Shown here in pieces: positions 48,501 to 55,947 of a stretch of 64,000 nt of DNA (within the stretch, counting starts at the first letter, position 1; each line of letters begins with the position of its first letter). The stretch spans positions 221,472,596 through 221,536,595 of the forward strand of contig NC_089824.1 in NCBI RefSeq assembly GCF_035046505.1, given 5' to 3'. The DNA comes from Tiliqua scincoides. Taxonomy: Eukaryota > Chordata > Lepidosauria > Squamata > Scincidae. Position numbers and translations under genes: made by a program. The notes beneath the pieces were generated by a model, which did not search any database, was not told where the DNA came from, and worked only from the letters and a program-made list of their open reading frames with translations.

Positions 48501-49243
48501 CCTCCCTGCAGACCTCCTTCACCCTGGGATCCCAGGTGCCAACCAGCTCCACGTATGAAAAACTGATGGGGTCCCAGAACAGCGTGGAGGCTGCGGTGCA
48601 GGCCAGCTGCATGCAGGAGCAAGCCATCCAGACGGACTTTGTGCACTATCAGCCAGACCTCGATACTATTTTGGAGAAGGTCAGGAATTCCCAGGCTTGC
48701 AGCCTTGAAAGCCCCACGTCGGTGTGGGTGTCCGAAATGGAGAGTGCTGTGGAGCCAACGAGCTCAGAGACTCCTGGCCTAAGCCTCCCTAGGACCACAG
48801 ACTCGCCAGCCACTGATCCCAGTTCAGTGGTGGTAGTGACCACAGGGGACCCTATGGAGAATCCTTCTGGGCAGCTGGACTCCCCAGGCCCCAGAGGCAA
48901 CGATCCGGCAGTGCAGCAGCCGTCTAGTGCAAGCCGGTCCGTGAGCGTTTTGTGCGCCCCGGAAGACGAGGCTGCTGAGCCAGGCCAAGAAGCGGCGGCA
49001 GCCGCCACTGCCATGGAGCCCAAAAGTTACTGGAGTCGCCACTTCATTGTGGATCTTTTGGCGGTGGTGGTGCCGGCAGTGCCTACGGTGGCCTGGCTGT
49101 GCCGCTCGCAGAGGAGGCAAGGTCAGCCCATCTACAACATCAGCTCCCTTCTGAGGGGCTGCTGCACAGTGGCGCTGCACTCCATCCGCAAGATCAGGTG
49201 CCGTTCCGTGGGCAACGCGGACGGCGCCTGCTCCCAGCCATGA
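15291..49243 (+). CDS. SNPH: SNPH, syntaphilin (whole coding span, exons joined)
   Basis: Syntaphilin docks axonal mitochondria to microtubules through a central coiled-coil region and inserts into the outer mitochondrial membrane by its C-terminus. Coding exons: 15291-15345 (inferred), 39381-39471, 41425-41532, 46583-46732, 47989-49243. All junctions are GT..AG and keep frame. From the Met at 39428 the product is 518 aa, against 494 aa for the human form; with the inferred first exon it is 552 aa. Recognisable parts are the N-terminal MSLPGSRR, the Ser-rich TSSLSSSSNSGS, PPTPEQYLTPLQQKEVC, a coiled-coil at about residues 108-185, and the C-terminal membrane segment at about 452-472. Identity with human syntaphilin is high in the coiled coil and C-terminus and low in the middle (about 190-440). 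It faces SDCBP2 tail to tail. Confidence 0.93.
15500..17215. other. SNPH intron 1, first part
   Basis: Nothing coding recognised. Includes a C-run near 15550 and 16240, and a short CCAT repeat at about 15983-16003. Confidence 0.5.
17219..17237. repeat. (CA)n microsatellite
   Basis: Nine and a half CA units. Confidence 0.95.
17488..17688. mobile_element. Palindromic MITE, second subfamily (GGGTGCAATCCTAACCCC)
   Basis: Ends GGGTGCAATCCTAACCCC and GGGGTTAGGATTGTATCC, flanked by ACA on both sides (17485-17487, 17689-17691). It differs from the GGGCCCAATCCTATCC subfamily by an extra 'cttatgtcagtgct' segment next to each end. Same subfamily as 18378 and 59616. Confidence 0.85.
17728..18046. mobile_element. 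hAT-like MITE (AGTTGCCCTA family)
   Basis: Shares 'acagacggttgccctaaaaa' and 'ggaagagtttttcagctatt' with 41815-42150 and 54840-55030. Its ends CAGTGATGTTCAGT and ATTGAAAATTGCTG are loosely inverted. No clean target duplication is seen. Confidence 0.6.
18378..18550. mobile_element. Palindromic MITE (GGGCGCAATCCTAACCC subfamily)
   Basis: Starts GGCGCAATCCTAACCCGC and ends GTAGGATTTGAGCC. The inside is the reverse of the usual orientation ('gcagctcctcgataaggaaa'). Flanks TAT / TAA. Confidence 0.75.
18551..19284. other. SNPH intron 1, gene-free stretch
   Basis: No exon or clear repeat recognised. Confidence 0.5.
19285..19705 (-). mobile_element. CR1 LINE 3' end, reversed
   Basis: Reversed CR1 tail, followed by the reversed C-terminus of its ORF2 ('acactcaattctagtggatg'). 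Internally decayed. Confidence 0.85.
19706..20340. repeat. Degenerate interspersed repeat
   Basis: Phrases such as 'gaaggctctgtcccttgttg', 'cccaagccgtaacggcttta' and 'agccggtagccagtgcggcc' belong to a repeat common in reptile genomes. The family was not assigned. Confidence 0.45.
20988..21085 (-). mobile_element. CR1 LINE 3' end, short, reversed
   Basis: Reads 'tggatcaggccaaaggccca' then 'ctgtatctcacagtggccca'. 5'-truncated. Confidence 0.8.
21086..21840. other. SNPH intron 1, gene-free stretch
   Basis: Apparently unique sequence, nothing coding recognised. Confidence 0.5.
21843..22013. mobile_element. Palindromic MITE (GGGCCCAATCCTA family)
   Basis: Ends GGGCCCAATCCTATCC and AGTTAGATTGGACCC, flanked by TTT on both sides. 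Confidence 0.83.
22030..23705 (+). mobile_element. CR1 LINE, 5'-truncated, with ORF2 reverse transcriptase
   Basis: CR1 elements encode an endonuclease/reverse-transcriptase protein and copy themselves by target-primed reverse transcription. Here the RT half remains. The first part (22030-22274) reads through VTPIFKKGK and NYRPVSL before a stop; after at least one frame change, the frame 22358-23515 gives 385 aa. That frame holds the RT motifs DFQKVFDTV, GSVLGPVLF and the catalytic FADDTK, then a long C-terminal domain ending KSISGYKP. The 3' UTR has the tail 'gtgagatacaggaagctgga' and finishes in the octamer-like TTCTTATGTTATGTTCTTA. No endonuclease domain, so it is dead on arrival, but the long open frame makes it one of the youngest copies in the window. 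It lies inside SNPH intron 1 on the sense strand. Confidence 0.95.
23706..24225. other. SNPH intron 1, gene-free stretch
   Basis: No exon or repeat family identified. Confidence 0.45.
24226..24748 (-). mobile_element. Nonautonomous LINE-tailed element, copy 1
   Basis: On the - strand it ends GAGACTGAAGGATGCCAACA, the same tail as the LINE at 31480-32372. Its other end contains CTTGTCGTAAGAGGCAACTA in the - strand sense. It has a small internal duplication of 'ctatcgagtcccatct'. It could be a SINE or an internally deleted LINE. A second copy lies 180 bp further on. Confidence 0.75.
24925..25397 (-). mobile_element. Nonautonomous LINE-tailed element, copy 2
   Basis: Close match to 24226-24748 over its whole length, same orientation, without the internal duplication. 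It keeps the tail ACCATAGTCTTCTGAGACTG. Confidence 0.78.
25398..26379. other. SNPH intron 1, gene-free stretch
   Basis: Nothing coding or repetitive recognised. Confidence 0.45.
26380..26520. mobile_element. hAT-like fragment (7693-8044 family)
   Basis: Carries 'aatgggacttactcctgggt' and 'gtgggtcctgacagattctc', the right part of the family. Ends are not intact. Confidence 0.7.
26521..28550. other. SNPH intron 1, gene-free stretch
   Basis: About 2 kb with no recognisable exon. It has a short CCCTG repeat near 26608 and an AGC repeat near 28065. Confidence 0.45.
28553..28680. mobile_element. Partial hAT-like MITE (CAGTGGCGTAGCTA family)
   Basis: Starts CAGTGGCGTAACTAAAGG and continues with the family body. 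The right end is missing. Confidence 0.6.
28742..28830. repeat. Short palindromic repeat (TACTCAGAAGTAAGTCCC family)
   Basis: Reads 'ggctgcaatcctgtaac', then 'gggagtaagccccactgaac' and 'ggacttacttctgagtaaac'. Other copies are about 335-432, 10697-10770, 34428-34522, 37205-37285, 50655-50750 and 62566-62655. The core also lies inside the 7693-8044 hAT family. Confidence 0.7.
28831..29756. other. SNPH intron 1, gene-free stretch
   Basis: No exon or repeat recognised. Confidence 0.45.
29757..29900 (-). mobile_element. CR1 LINE 3' end, reversed
   Basis: Reads 'ataagaacataagaagagcc' and the reversed CR1 tail. Confidence 0.85.
30023..30096. repeat. 74-bp repeat, copy 1
   Basis: Begins TAAGGGATCTGCAAGG and ends GGTGTAGTCCCTTA, so the outer 7 bases (TAAGGGA / TCCCTTA) are inverted. 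It is identical base for base to 33717-33790. It abuts the CR1 copy that starts at 30097. Confidence 0.85.
30097..30675 (-). mobile_element. CR1 LINE 3' end with ORF2 C-terminus, reversed
   Basis: On the - strand an open frame (30612-30295) gives MGLFSLEKRR to KSIMGYKP, closely matching the C-terminus of the 22030-23705 element. Tail with two CATAAGAA units. 5'-truncated, fairly young. Confidence 0.92.
30676..31479. other. SNPH intron 1, gene-free stretch
   Basis: No exon recognised. The phrase 'taaagtcctaacgggcctgg' near 31405 suggests an old interspersed repeat. Confidence 0.4.
31480..32372 (+). mobile_element. LINE 3' end (non-LTR retrotransposon, clade not assigned)
   Basis: The 5' part reads in broken frames (VYLGSTIS, SWTLRSQQKRKLNAFH). 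An open frame of 187 aa (31804-32367) follows. It carries MCCLRRILGITWQDK, LHWLGHVVRMDD, LLYGELVQGK and a C-terminal zinc-finger-like C-x2-C-x3-C ... H-x4-C segment (CSQCGRDC...NHTRRC). This is the region after the RT domain in a LINE; the catalytic part is absent. Its 3' tail is shared with the elements at 24226-24748, 24925-25397 and 40973-41030, so it probably represents the source of their mobility. Confidence 0.85.
32373..33716. other. SNPH intron 1, gene-free stretch
   Basis: Nothing coding recognised. A short GCAGG repeat lies near 33625. Confidence 0.45.
33717..33790. repeat. 74-bp repeat, copy 2
   Basis: Identical to 30023-30096, including the inverted ends TAAGGGA / TCCCTTA. Flanks differ, so the repeat unit is sharply bounded. 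Confidence 0.85.
33791..36002. other. SNPH intron 1, gene-free stretch
   Basis: Includes one copy of the TACTCAGAAGTAAGTCCC palindrome (34428-34522, ends CAGCCCAATCCTAT / ATAGGATTGGGCTG). An open frame of 222 codons at 34530-35198 has no recognisable domain and is left out. Confidence 0.45.
36003..36120 (-). mobile_element. CR1 LINE 3' end, reversed
   Basis: Reads 'ctggatcaggccataggccc' and 'tgtatctcacagcgaccca'. Confidence 0.83.
36505..36682. mobile_element. Palindromic MITE (GGGCCCAATCCTA family)
   Basis: Ends GGGCCTGATCCTATCC and TATAGGATCAGGCC; flanks TCA / TCC. Confidence 0.78.
36683..39380. other. SNPH intron 1, last part
   Basis: No further exon recognised. Holds a C-run near 36700, one TACTCAGAAGTAAG-type palindrome at 37205-37285, and a fragment starting CAGTAGTGTAGCTACAGG at 38552. 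Confidence 0.45.
39381..39471 (+). CDS. SNPH: SNPH coding exon with MSLPGSRR start
   Basis: Acceptor TTCCCCCCAG|CTGG, donor CGAAG|GTGAGC. The Met at 39428 opens MSLPGSRRPSTGSR, matching the human N-terminus MAMSLPGSRRTSAGSR apart from the first two residues. The frame is open from the acceptor through the Met, giving a possible longer protein joined to the exon at 15291-15345. It ends with AG of an Arg codon completed at 41425. Confidence 0.9.
40973..41030 (-). mobile_element. Tail fragment of the LINE-tailed element
   Basis: Reads 'atgttggcaaccttccgtct' and 'ctatggtatcgcgctctgaa', the shared tail of the elements at 24226 and 24925. Confidence 0.7.
41425..41532 (+). CDS. SNPH: SNPH coding exon (Ser-rich)
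   Basis: Acceptor CGCCTCCAG|GCGC, donor CCCAAG|GTAACC; 108 bp. Reads RPSPPVSMRDTYG then TSSLSSSSNSGSCKGSDSSPTPR, nearly identical to human syntaphilin. Phase is kept at both ends (Arg codons split AG|G). Confidence 0.95.
41815..42150. mobile_element. hAT-like MITE (AGTTGCCCTA family)
   Basis: Shares 'atagacagttgccctagaaa' and 'cggaagagtttttcagctat' with 17728 and 54840. Lies in SNPH intron 3. Confidence 0.6.
42151..43461. other. SNPH intron 3, gene-free stretch
   Basis: No exon or repeat family recognised. Confidence 0.45.
43462..43644. mobile_element. hAT-like MITE (CAGTGGCGTAGCTA family), compact copy
   Basis: Clean inverted ends CAGTAGCGTAGCTAGAGG and CCTCTAGCTATGCTACTG. Target duplication weak (ACTGGAGG / ACTGGTTT). 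Confidence 0.85.
44351..44372. repeat. (GGC)n short tandem repeat
   Basis: Six GGC units with one change. Confidence 0.85.
45400..45745 (-). mobile_element. tRNA-derived SINE, reversed
   Basis: The - strand has a B-box-like GGTTCGAGGCC (plus 45679-45689 region) near its 5' end and a body whose tail ('gccgcctttcttgg' reversed) ends in an ATT-rich run at 45400-45412. The class is supported by the B box; the family name is not assigned. Confidence 0.7.
45958..46127. mobile_element. Palindromic MITE (GGGCCCAATCCTA family)
   Basis: Ends GGGCCCGATGCTCTTC and TTGGATAGGATTGGGCCC, flanked by TTT on both sides. Confidence 0.83.
46583..46732 (+). CDS. SNPH: SNPH coding exon (PPTPEQYLTPLQQ region)
   Basis: Acceptor TTCTTCTCCAG|GCGC, donor GGACAG|GTCAGT; 150 bp. 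Reads RPVKYLLCSDNHGIK then PPTPEQYLTPLQQKEVCIR and the start of the coiled coil. Almost identical to human. Confidence 0.96.
47809..47831. repeat. (CT)n microsatellite
   Basis: Eleven CT units in SNPH intron 4, about 160 bp before the last exon. Confidence 0.95.
47989..49243 (+). CDS. SNPH: SNPH last coding exon (coiled coil to membrane anchor)
   Basis: Acceptor TCTGATCCAG|GGATGC, stop TGA at 49241-49243. It begins DAEIDDLKTQLSRMQEDW, continues the coiled coil (VEAQLALKEARKEIKQLK, LQKYFVDINIQNKK), then a Ser/Thr/acidic linker with the conserved QAIQTDF and YQPDLDTILEKV blocks. It ends with the hydrophobic segment IVDLLAVVVPAVPTVAWL followed by basic SQRRQ, the outer-membrane anchor known in syntaphilin. 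The linker is longer than in human. A 187-codon frame on the other strand (48646-48083) is a shadow. Confidence 0.97.
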
Positions 49244-49742
49244 GCCTTCCTCGCTCCCCAGCCGATAGCGCATCGCACACGTGCTTCACCGAGAGAACAA
49301 GCTCCTGACCACAGCCAGAATTTAGCTGACCGCTGATTGTAGATTCCATCCACGCACTGGAATGTGTTTCTTTTCTTTCCTTTTCTGTATTTGTTTTTAG
49401 AGCACTTGAGCAACTTAACGAGGATTCTGACTCGCTGCGTTTTGGTTTATGCAAATAACTTGGGAAGCAGCAGGACTGCAGTTTCAGAAGCCCTGGAGGA
49501 ATTGCAGATGGAATTCCTCTCTGCTCCAGGTGGCCAGAGGAGGCTGCCAACCTCTCTGCTGCGGGACCCCCACCCTGTGGGTGACAACGTGGCTTGTGGA
49601 ATCCAGCCTGTCACCTCCCTTCAGGAAAGTTCTGCTCTTTTCCTGAACTCCTGGTTTTGCCTCTCTCCTTCCGCTGCGGGCCTTCTGTGAATGTGTTCAA
49701 GTGTTATTAGGAAGGCTCCCCACTGTCCTAGCCCATTTCTTT

Positions 49743-49850
49743 TTCTTCAGTGTGCTCCCTGGGGCATTTGGTGGGGCTGCTGTGAGATACAGGAAGCTGG
49801 ACTAGATGGGCCTATGGCCTGATCCAGCAGGGCTGTTCTCATGTTCTTCT
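49743..49850 (+). mobile_element. CR1 LINE 3' end, forward
   Basis: Reads 'gtgctccctggggcatttgg' through 'gtgagatacaggaagctgga', ending CATGTTCTTCTTCC. In the SNPH 3' UTR, sense strand. Confidence 0.87.
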
Positions 49851-50798
49851 TCCTCCCCATGCGCCACTGGCCTTCTGTACGCCTCCTCCTCACTTGACCA
49901 CCATCCCACCCTAGCTCTGGTTCCATCACTGTCTGTCTTGACTAAGGTTGTTAGATATCTCATCTGCCCATTTTCCTGATTCTGCAGAGGGAAGCAGAGA
50001 GCATATTCTGGCTGCCTGGCAATAGCAGGGGATACCTGCTCCTTTGACTCAAGAGAGAGACGATTGAAACGTTAGTTGCTAGACAACATCCCACCAGTGA
50101 CAAGATGGCTGGCTTTGTGGCTTGGGGGGGGGGGGTGTTTAGGGAATCCTCCCCTCAATGAGCCACCCTGAAACCTCCTTCCAGGCTTTTTTGAAAGGAT
50201 TCCTTTCTGTCCAAGGCAACTACTAGTTCTGAGCTCTTCCCAACATTTCTGAAGCATAAATAAGGATTTGCCAAAAATCTTCACAATTGGCCTTTTATCC
50301 CAAATGGGAAAGAAAATGTGATTGTATCTAATGTGATTTGACAGCAGTCTAGTTCTGCTGCTGAAATCTGGGTTTTGTCTGGTTTCATTTTGCCACAGTC
50401 ACTGCCGGTGGCCGTGAGCAGACAGGGGGTTAGATAAATTCATGGAGAAGGACCAGTGGCAGCACATTTCTCAGCAAAGGTCAGTCTCAGTTGTGCAGGG
50501 CAGCCCTTTAATCCTAAGGCTTAGAAGGTGGCAGTAGAATTGTCAAGCTATTTCATATTCCGTTGTTTGTATTTTCATATATGTAGTCCAAGGCACCTGT
50601 TCCAACAGAATAGGGGTACATCTAGAAAGTGTCTCAGTGTTCAGCACATAATTCAGGCCACAATCCTTTGCTTCCTTTCCTAGGAGTAAGCCCTACTGAG
50701 CTCTCTGGGGCTTACATCCATGTAGGCTGGCGTAGGACTGTGCTGTCAGAAACAGACTGCTTTAGGAGCTCAATCCTATCCCCTGCAACACTCTAGCA

Positions 50799-51037
50799 CA
50801 GGGGTGTCAAACATAAGGCCCGCAGGCTGGATGTGGCCCTTGGAAATAATTTCTCTTCCCCCCCCAGTATAATTCAACTCTCCCAGTATGATAATTGAGC
50901 TCTCTCATTTCTTGACATTATGAGCAAGATTTGCACCTTTTCTCTGTCATTTGCTGCTTAATGATGTCACTTCCAGCCCTCAGCAGGCGCCATACATGCT
51001 CTTCAGCCCACTATATGAAACAAGTTTGACAGCCCTG
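50799..51037. mobile_element. hAT-type nonautonomous transposon, 239 bp
   Basis: Inverted ends CAGGGGTGTCAAACAT and AAGTTTGACAGCCCTG, flanked by CTCTAGCA / CTCCAGCA (7 of 8). It appears to sit inside an older decayed repeat starting near 50768. Confidence 0.87.
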
Positions 51038-51465
51038 CTCCAGCATGCAGCCTCATGAAAAAGGGGCACACTGCATGCTGTGGTGAGGGGGAGGGCAACC
51101 TGAAAGCAAACAGGAGGTGAGTCAATGACATTTTGACTTCCTTCTGCATAACCTTACTGACCACCCATGGATCTCCTCGGGCATACACTCGCCATTTTGG
51201 TGGCACATTTCTGAGGAGAGAAACAGGGGTGGAGAGGTTTTGAAAAAAGGAGATAAGATCCAGTGTGTGCAAATGCCACCAGATCCACCCCATCCCTGTC
51301 CCCTGGTTCCTCCCCCAACATGCCCTGGGACTCCCCTTCCCTGCCTGTGAACCACCCCTATGCCAGCTTACCTGAATCAGAGCAGGTTGCCAGCCATGGC
51401 AGCATGCCCCCACTGCTTTGCCTAGGTGACCCAGAAATGGCTGGTAGTGGTGCATCCACTCATCT

Positions 51466-51772
51466 TGGTCTGTGGAACTCCTTGCCACAGGATGTGGTGA
51501 TGGCGTCTAGCCTGGATGCCTTTAAAAGGGGATTGGACCAATTTCTGTAAGAAAAATCCATTACGGGGTATAAGCCATGATGTGTATGTGCAACCTCCTG
51601 ATTTTAGAAATGGGTTATGTCAGAATGCCAAATGCAAGGGAGGGCACCAGGATGAGGTCTCTTGTTATCTGGTGTGCTCCCTGGGGCATTTGGTGGGCCG
51701 CTGTGAGATACAGGAAGCTGGACTAGATGGGCCTACGGCCTGATCCAGTGGGGCTGTTCTTATGTTCTTATC
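51466..51772 (+). mobile_element. CR1 LINE 3' end, forward, with ORF2 C-terminus
   Basis: Codes in a short frame WNSLPQDVVMASSLDAFKRG, then the CR1 3' UTR and the terminal TTCTTATGTTCTTATC. In the SNPH 3' UTR. Confidence 0.9.
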
Positions 51773-52899
51773 ACCAGTAGCCAATTTACAGCAGTGGGAC
51801 AGTGTCTGCATGATGCCATAAATCGGGTGTTAGGGGTGGGTTGTAAGTTCTGCTCTTTCAACCATATCTGAGTCACATTCCCAGGAGGTACAGGTGGGCA
51901 GAGGGCTGTTGTCTTCATGCCCTAATTTAGGGCTTTCCAGAAGTGTCTTGTTGGCCACTCTGAAAAGCAGTCTGTTTTGGTTCAGGATGGACCCCCTGAT
52001 CCAGAGGGGCTCTTCTGCAGGGCTCTTCTGCCATTCTTATGCTGAGAGAGCTGCTGGTCTCCATGCCGGTCTGTCCATGCCATGTCCACACTAGTCCCTG
52101 AGAAGTCGTGTGGCTCCCTCTGAGCACACTGCTCTGCAGAGACCATGGGCAGTGTGGTGTTCTGCCTGTGCACAGTCCGGTATCTGGCATCTCTTGTCTC
52201 TGCTGTAATATTTGTATACTGCCTTCCTTGGGCAGCAAAGAACAGCAGAAGCTCTCATCTGGAGGGTCTCTTTGGGGTTCAAGGGCTCCAATGAACATTC
52301 TTTAGCTAAGCTCGATTGGCCACCTGCAATGTTCCAGTTACCCACTGGGCAGACTGGCCCTTTTCAAACCACCACGAAGGAACTGACTAGGAGCAGGATT
52401 GGTCTGTTGCAGCCAAAACAACAAAAGGTCTTGTAACACCTTCTGCACCTGATGAGGGGGGCTCTAGTCCACAAACGCTTATGAGACATTGAAAGTATTG
52501 GTCTTTAACAGGCTGAAAGACCCTCAGCAAAAACAACAAATTGCCACTCACTTTGCTGCTGTTATGTGCTGACAATGAGAACAAAAGTCAGACTGGATGA
52601 AATGAATTATAGACAGTCAGTTGATACAAAAATCAGTGGTGATGATGCCCTTTAGGTAGTGTAGGAAGCCCCCCCCCCCCCAAGCAGGCAGTGTCATGCC
52701 TTAGATCTGCAAAACTGGCAAGTTGCCTCCCTGCCCTGGATGTCCTTTCCCTCAGTGTAGCAGAGCTGGTTGGCTGGCTTGGGCTAAAGAAATGGCAGTC
52801 TGCACTTTCTCATTCACTCAAATATTTCACTTCTTTGGAATATTGTTTTATTTGACATGTAAAACAAATTCCAGGACGGAGCTTTGGGGAGCCTTGTTA

Positions 52900-54600
52900 T
52901 GAGCACCCAACAACCCACATCACACAGTTCTGCTTTCGCAATGTTGTTCTCCATCATGGAAGGCCAAGCCAGACCAAGTGGCCAGAGGAAGTCAGAGTGT
53001 CATCCAGATTTTCAACTGCTCAGCATGAACCCAGACCCCCCCCCTTTTGCTTATATGCCCAAAGCGTTGTAGAAGGGAGGAGGAGGCAGCAGCTCTGCGC
53101 CCAGGCCCACCCTAGAGAGTCGTGGAATGTATCGGATCACGAATGTTGTGTGTGGAATTCACTTTGGACGACCACGTAAATGTCACTCTTCTCCCCTCTG
53201 CCACATTCACAAGACTTTTTGGACTACTAACTCCAGCTCTTCTCTGCCAGCTGGGGAGTTGTTTTCCATGTCCACGTGGAAGGACCCCTGGTCAAGATGG
53301 AGAGAAGCCAGAGATATACCTCACCTCGAGCATCCTGCCACCCTCTCTCCCCCGGAACAGTCACCGAGAAGCCCTGAAGTCCCTTTTTGTCTAGCTTTGC
53401 ACTATGGTCACTTTTGGTCGACTTGAGCCTGCTGCACAAAGGTTTTCCACCAAAGACCTCAGGTGGCCTGGCCCCGCAACTGGGTCTTGTCAGGGCTGTT
53501 CCAAAGCCTGCTCCTTTCTGAGCTGGAGAAGTAACTGCTGGGAAAACAGGAGACCGTCTTTTTCCTGTTGGCTGCTTCTTCCTTCACTTGCCTGGGCTTT
53601 GAAGAAGGAATATAAGGTTGGCCACTGGTGAAGACTTTGGTCTGGTGTGCGCTTCAACAAATGGAGGTTTGGGTGATGTCTTGGGTGGATGGGGGCAAGC
53701 CCCTGCCTATGGGACTGTCACTGCCAGTTCTATTAAGTGGCCTGGTACAGTTGAGGCTGGTTTGGTGTTTAAATGGCAGCTGTGGGAGGGAGGGAGGCAG
53801 GGAGGGAGGGAGGGAGTGGAAGAAATTGGCAAAACAGACTAAACTCCCTGTTCTTATTACACAGGGAGCAGGTTCACTCTCTGGTTCTTCCATTCCCAAA
53901 ACCGCTCTCTCAGATGTCCTAGAAAAGACCTGTTTTCATGCAGTGTGTGCGCACAGGGAGGGTTATGTGTTGCAAGAACCTGGGGGAAGCCAGGGGAAGC
54001 CTACTCCCAGAGGGCTGACCCATACATTGCCAGACATGGAAGGCAGGCCTTGTACTCACAACAAGAACAGTGTCTTACAGGTGCAGTGCAGGACGTTTAG
54101 AGAATAGCACCTCTCTGTTCATACAGGGGGGTGTAACAAAGTCTATTTAGGGCACCATTGGTGATGGGGAATGAATGTAGCCCTGGTGACCTCCGCCCAA
54201 GAAAATCTGTATGACCCCATCCTGGCTTCTGTTGGTCAGAGAGTGGCAAGAAACTAGGAACTTGAGAAAATAAGGTCTTTGCAACCAAGGGACTGTATTC
54301 AATGGAAAAGTGGGCTGGAGTAACGGATCATGGCCTGCCAAGAACTGGTGGAGGTGAGAAGCTGACCTCCCTTGGATACTCTGACCAGTGGTCAAAGGAG
54401 GCACAATGGTGTGAATCTCCACACTTCCCAGTGGGGAGGGACGCATGAACTGCAATGTCTGAGCCTGTGCAGAGAAGGACTGCTTAGCCCTTTCCTGCCA
54501 GCTATCTATTCAGCATTGCCCTGATCCACAGGGGGGAAAAGACAACCTCCTCCTATCTATCCCCTTGAAGGGAGAAAAGCAGTGGGGGGGGGGGAAGTGT
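52900..54600. other. SNPH 3' UTR, unique stretch
   Basis: No repeat family recognised except a GGGA-rich run at 53787-53815. Confidence 0.4.
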
Positions 54601-54637
54601 TTGAGCCAAAGACCAACAAGAAGTACTAGTTGGCTAA

Positions 54638-54815
54638 GGGCCCAATTCTATCCAACTCTTCAGCACCAGTGCAGCTTCAGTACAGCCCGATGTACGGGAA
54701 GACATGTTCCCATACCTTAAGGAGGCCTCTGTGACTGCCTCCCCACCACAGGATGCAGAGCATGCCCCACTGGCACGATTGCACGGGCACTGGAAAATTG
54801 GATAGAATTGGGCCC
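54638..54815. mobile_element. Palindromic MITE (GGGCCCAATCCTA family), well preserved
   Basis: Ends GGGCCCAATTCTATCCAA and TTGGATAGAATTGGGCCC, flanked by TAA on both sides (54635-54637, 54816-54818). Confidence 0.9.
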
Positions 54816-54839
54816 TAAGTACTAAGCAGCCCCTTCCTC

Positions 54840-55030
54840 TGCCGGCGGAGGAAGAGAGAGAGACAATTTGTTCCTACAGACAGTTGCCCTAAGAACAGTG
54901 ATGCAGAACCTGGAAGAGTTTGTCAGCTATTTTCAACTCCTGTGCTCCAGACTTCCACGGCACACCTGCAAGCCTTTCGCAGCACACCAATGTGCCACAG
55001 CACACCAGCTGAAAATTGCTGTCTTAGATT
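54840..55030. mobile_element. hAT-like MITE, right part (AGTTGCCCTA family)
   Basis: Carries 'acagacagttgccctaagaa' and ends 'agctgaaaattgctg'. Confidence 0.6.
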
Positions 55031-55168
55031 GTGACCCCTTTTGGAGATGGAGCTGAATGAGAGTTGACTGACACTGCTGGAAGCCCCCAGGAGAGAGAGC
55101 AGATCAATGTGGTAAGCAAGCAAGCAAAGAACGGCTGGCTGAGCCAGACCTGGAGGCTTCAAAGCAGT

Positions 55169-55174
55169 TTTATT
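55169..55174 (-). promoter_or_regulatory. Poly(A) signal AATAAA, candidate for SDCBP2
   Basis: The - strand reads CAGAATAAAACTGCTTTGAA, followed 20-30 bases later by a GT-rich stretch, the usual layout of a cleavage site. A weaker ATTAAA lies at about 55907-55902. Confidence 0.5.
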
Positions 55175-55941
55175 CTGTCAGACTTGCCTTAACTGGGACT
55201 CAGTTGCATGCAAGAAAGGGTTGGTGAGTGCGTAGCGCCCCCCCCCCGTGTTGTTCATGCTGATTTCACAGTTGATGTTGCACCCCTTGAGCTTTCACGA
55301 CTAGGAGAGCCAGTTTGCACGACCTTCCTAGCTGCTCACAGTTGGCATCTCCTTGGTTGTCACTCCAGGCACAACGTATTGCTCCGGTGCATGGGCTGCC
55401 TGTGCCACGTGTCACAAACACAGGTCCCAAAGTTGCAAGCCATCACAAACCCTCTGAGGACAAGTTCAGCAATGGCATGCAAAAGCTGTGGCGATACCTG
55501 TGACAAACATGCTCATGTGATGCAGACATGACGAAAATTCATTGCACCTGGATTGGAAACCAGTTTCCAAGGAGAAGCCCCAACACAAAAGGGTTGCAGG
55601 CAGGGGGAAAATTGCATTTTTTCCACAATCACACTAGTGGGGATGGTTTTAGCTGTCAAGTATAGTATGGGGGGGGGGGGAGAGAAACAGACTGAATTGT
55701 GGTGGAAAAGTGGCAAATGTGGTTGGTACACTAGGATATGAGCCTCTTGTGCAACGTACTTGTGGATATGTTTATGTGTCCGTTAGACTATCCAAAGCTC
55801 TGCCAGGAAATAAATGTATGATTATATTTGAAAGAGAAAAAGATCTATATAATATATTTTTAAATACAGAACTTAAATGCTGTATACTCTTCTTGGGTTT
55901 TAATTTCCACTGTCCTGTAACTTCTGTCTGTTGGTGGCTGT

Positions 55942-55947
55942 AATAAA
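55942..55947 (+). promoter_or_regulatory. Poly(A) signal AATAAA, candidate for SNPH
   Basis: Reads GGCTGTAATAAACGTTGTTT with a downstream T/GT-rich stretch (TTGTTTGGGTCTC). An alternative AATAAA lies at 55809-55814. Confidence 0.55.

Noticed and set aside
48083-48646. 187-codon open frame on the - strand opposite SNPH
   Set aside because: Shadow of the SNPH last exon, whose + strand frame matches syntaphilin throughout.
55902-55907. ATTAAA on the - strand as the SDCBP2 poly(A) signal
   Set aside because: Weaker signal without a clear GT-rich downstream element; the AATAAA at 55174-55169 fits better, though both could be used.
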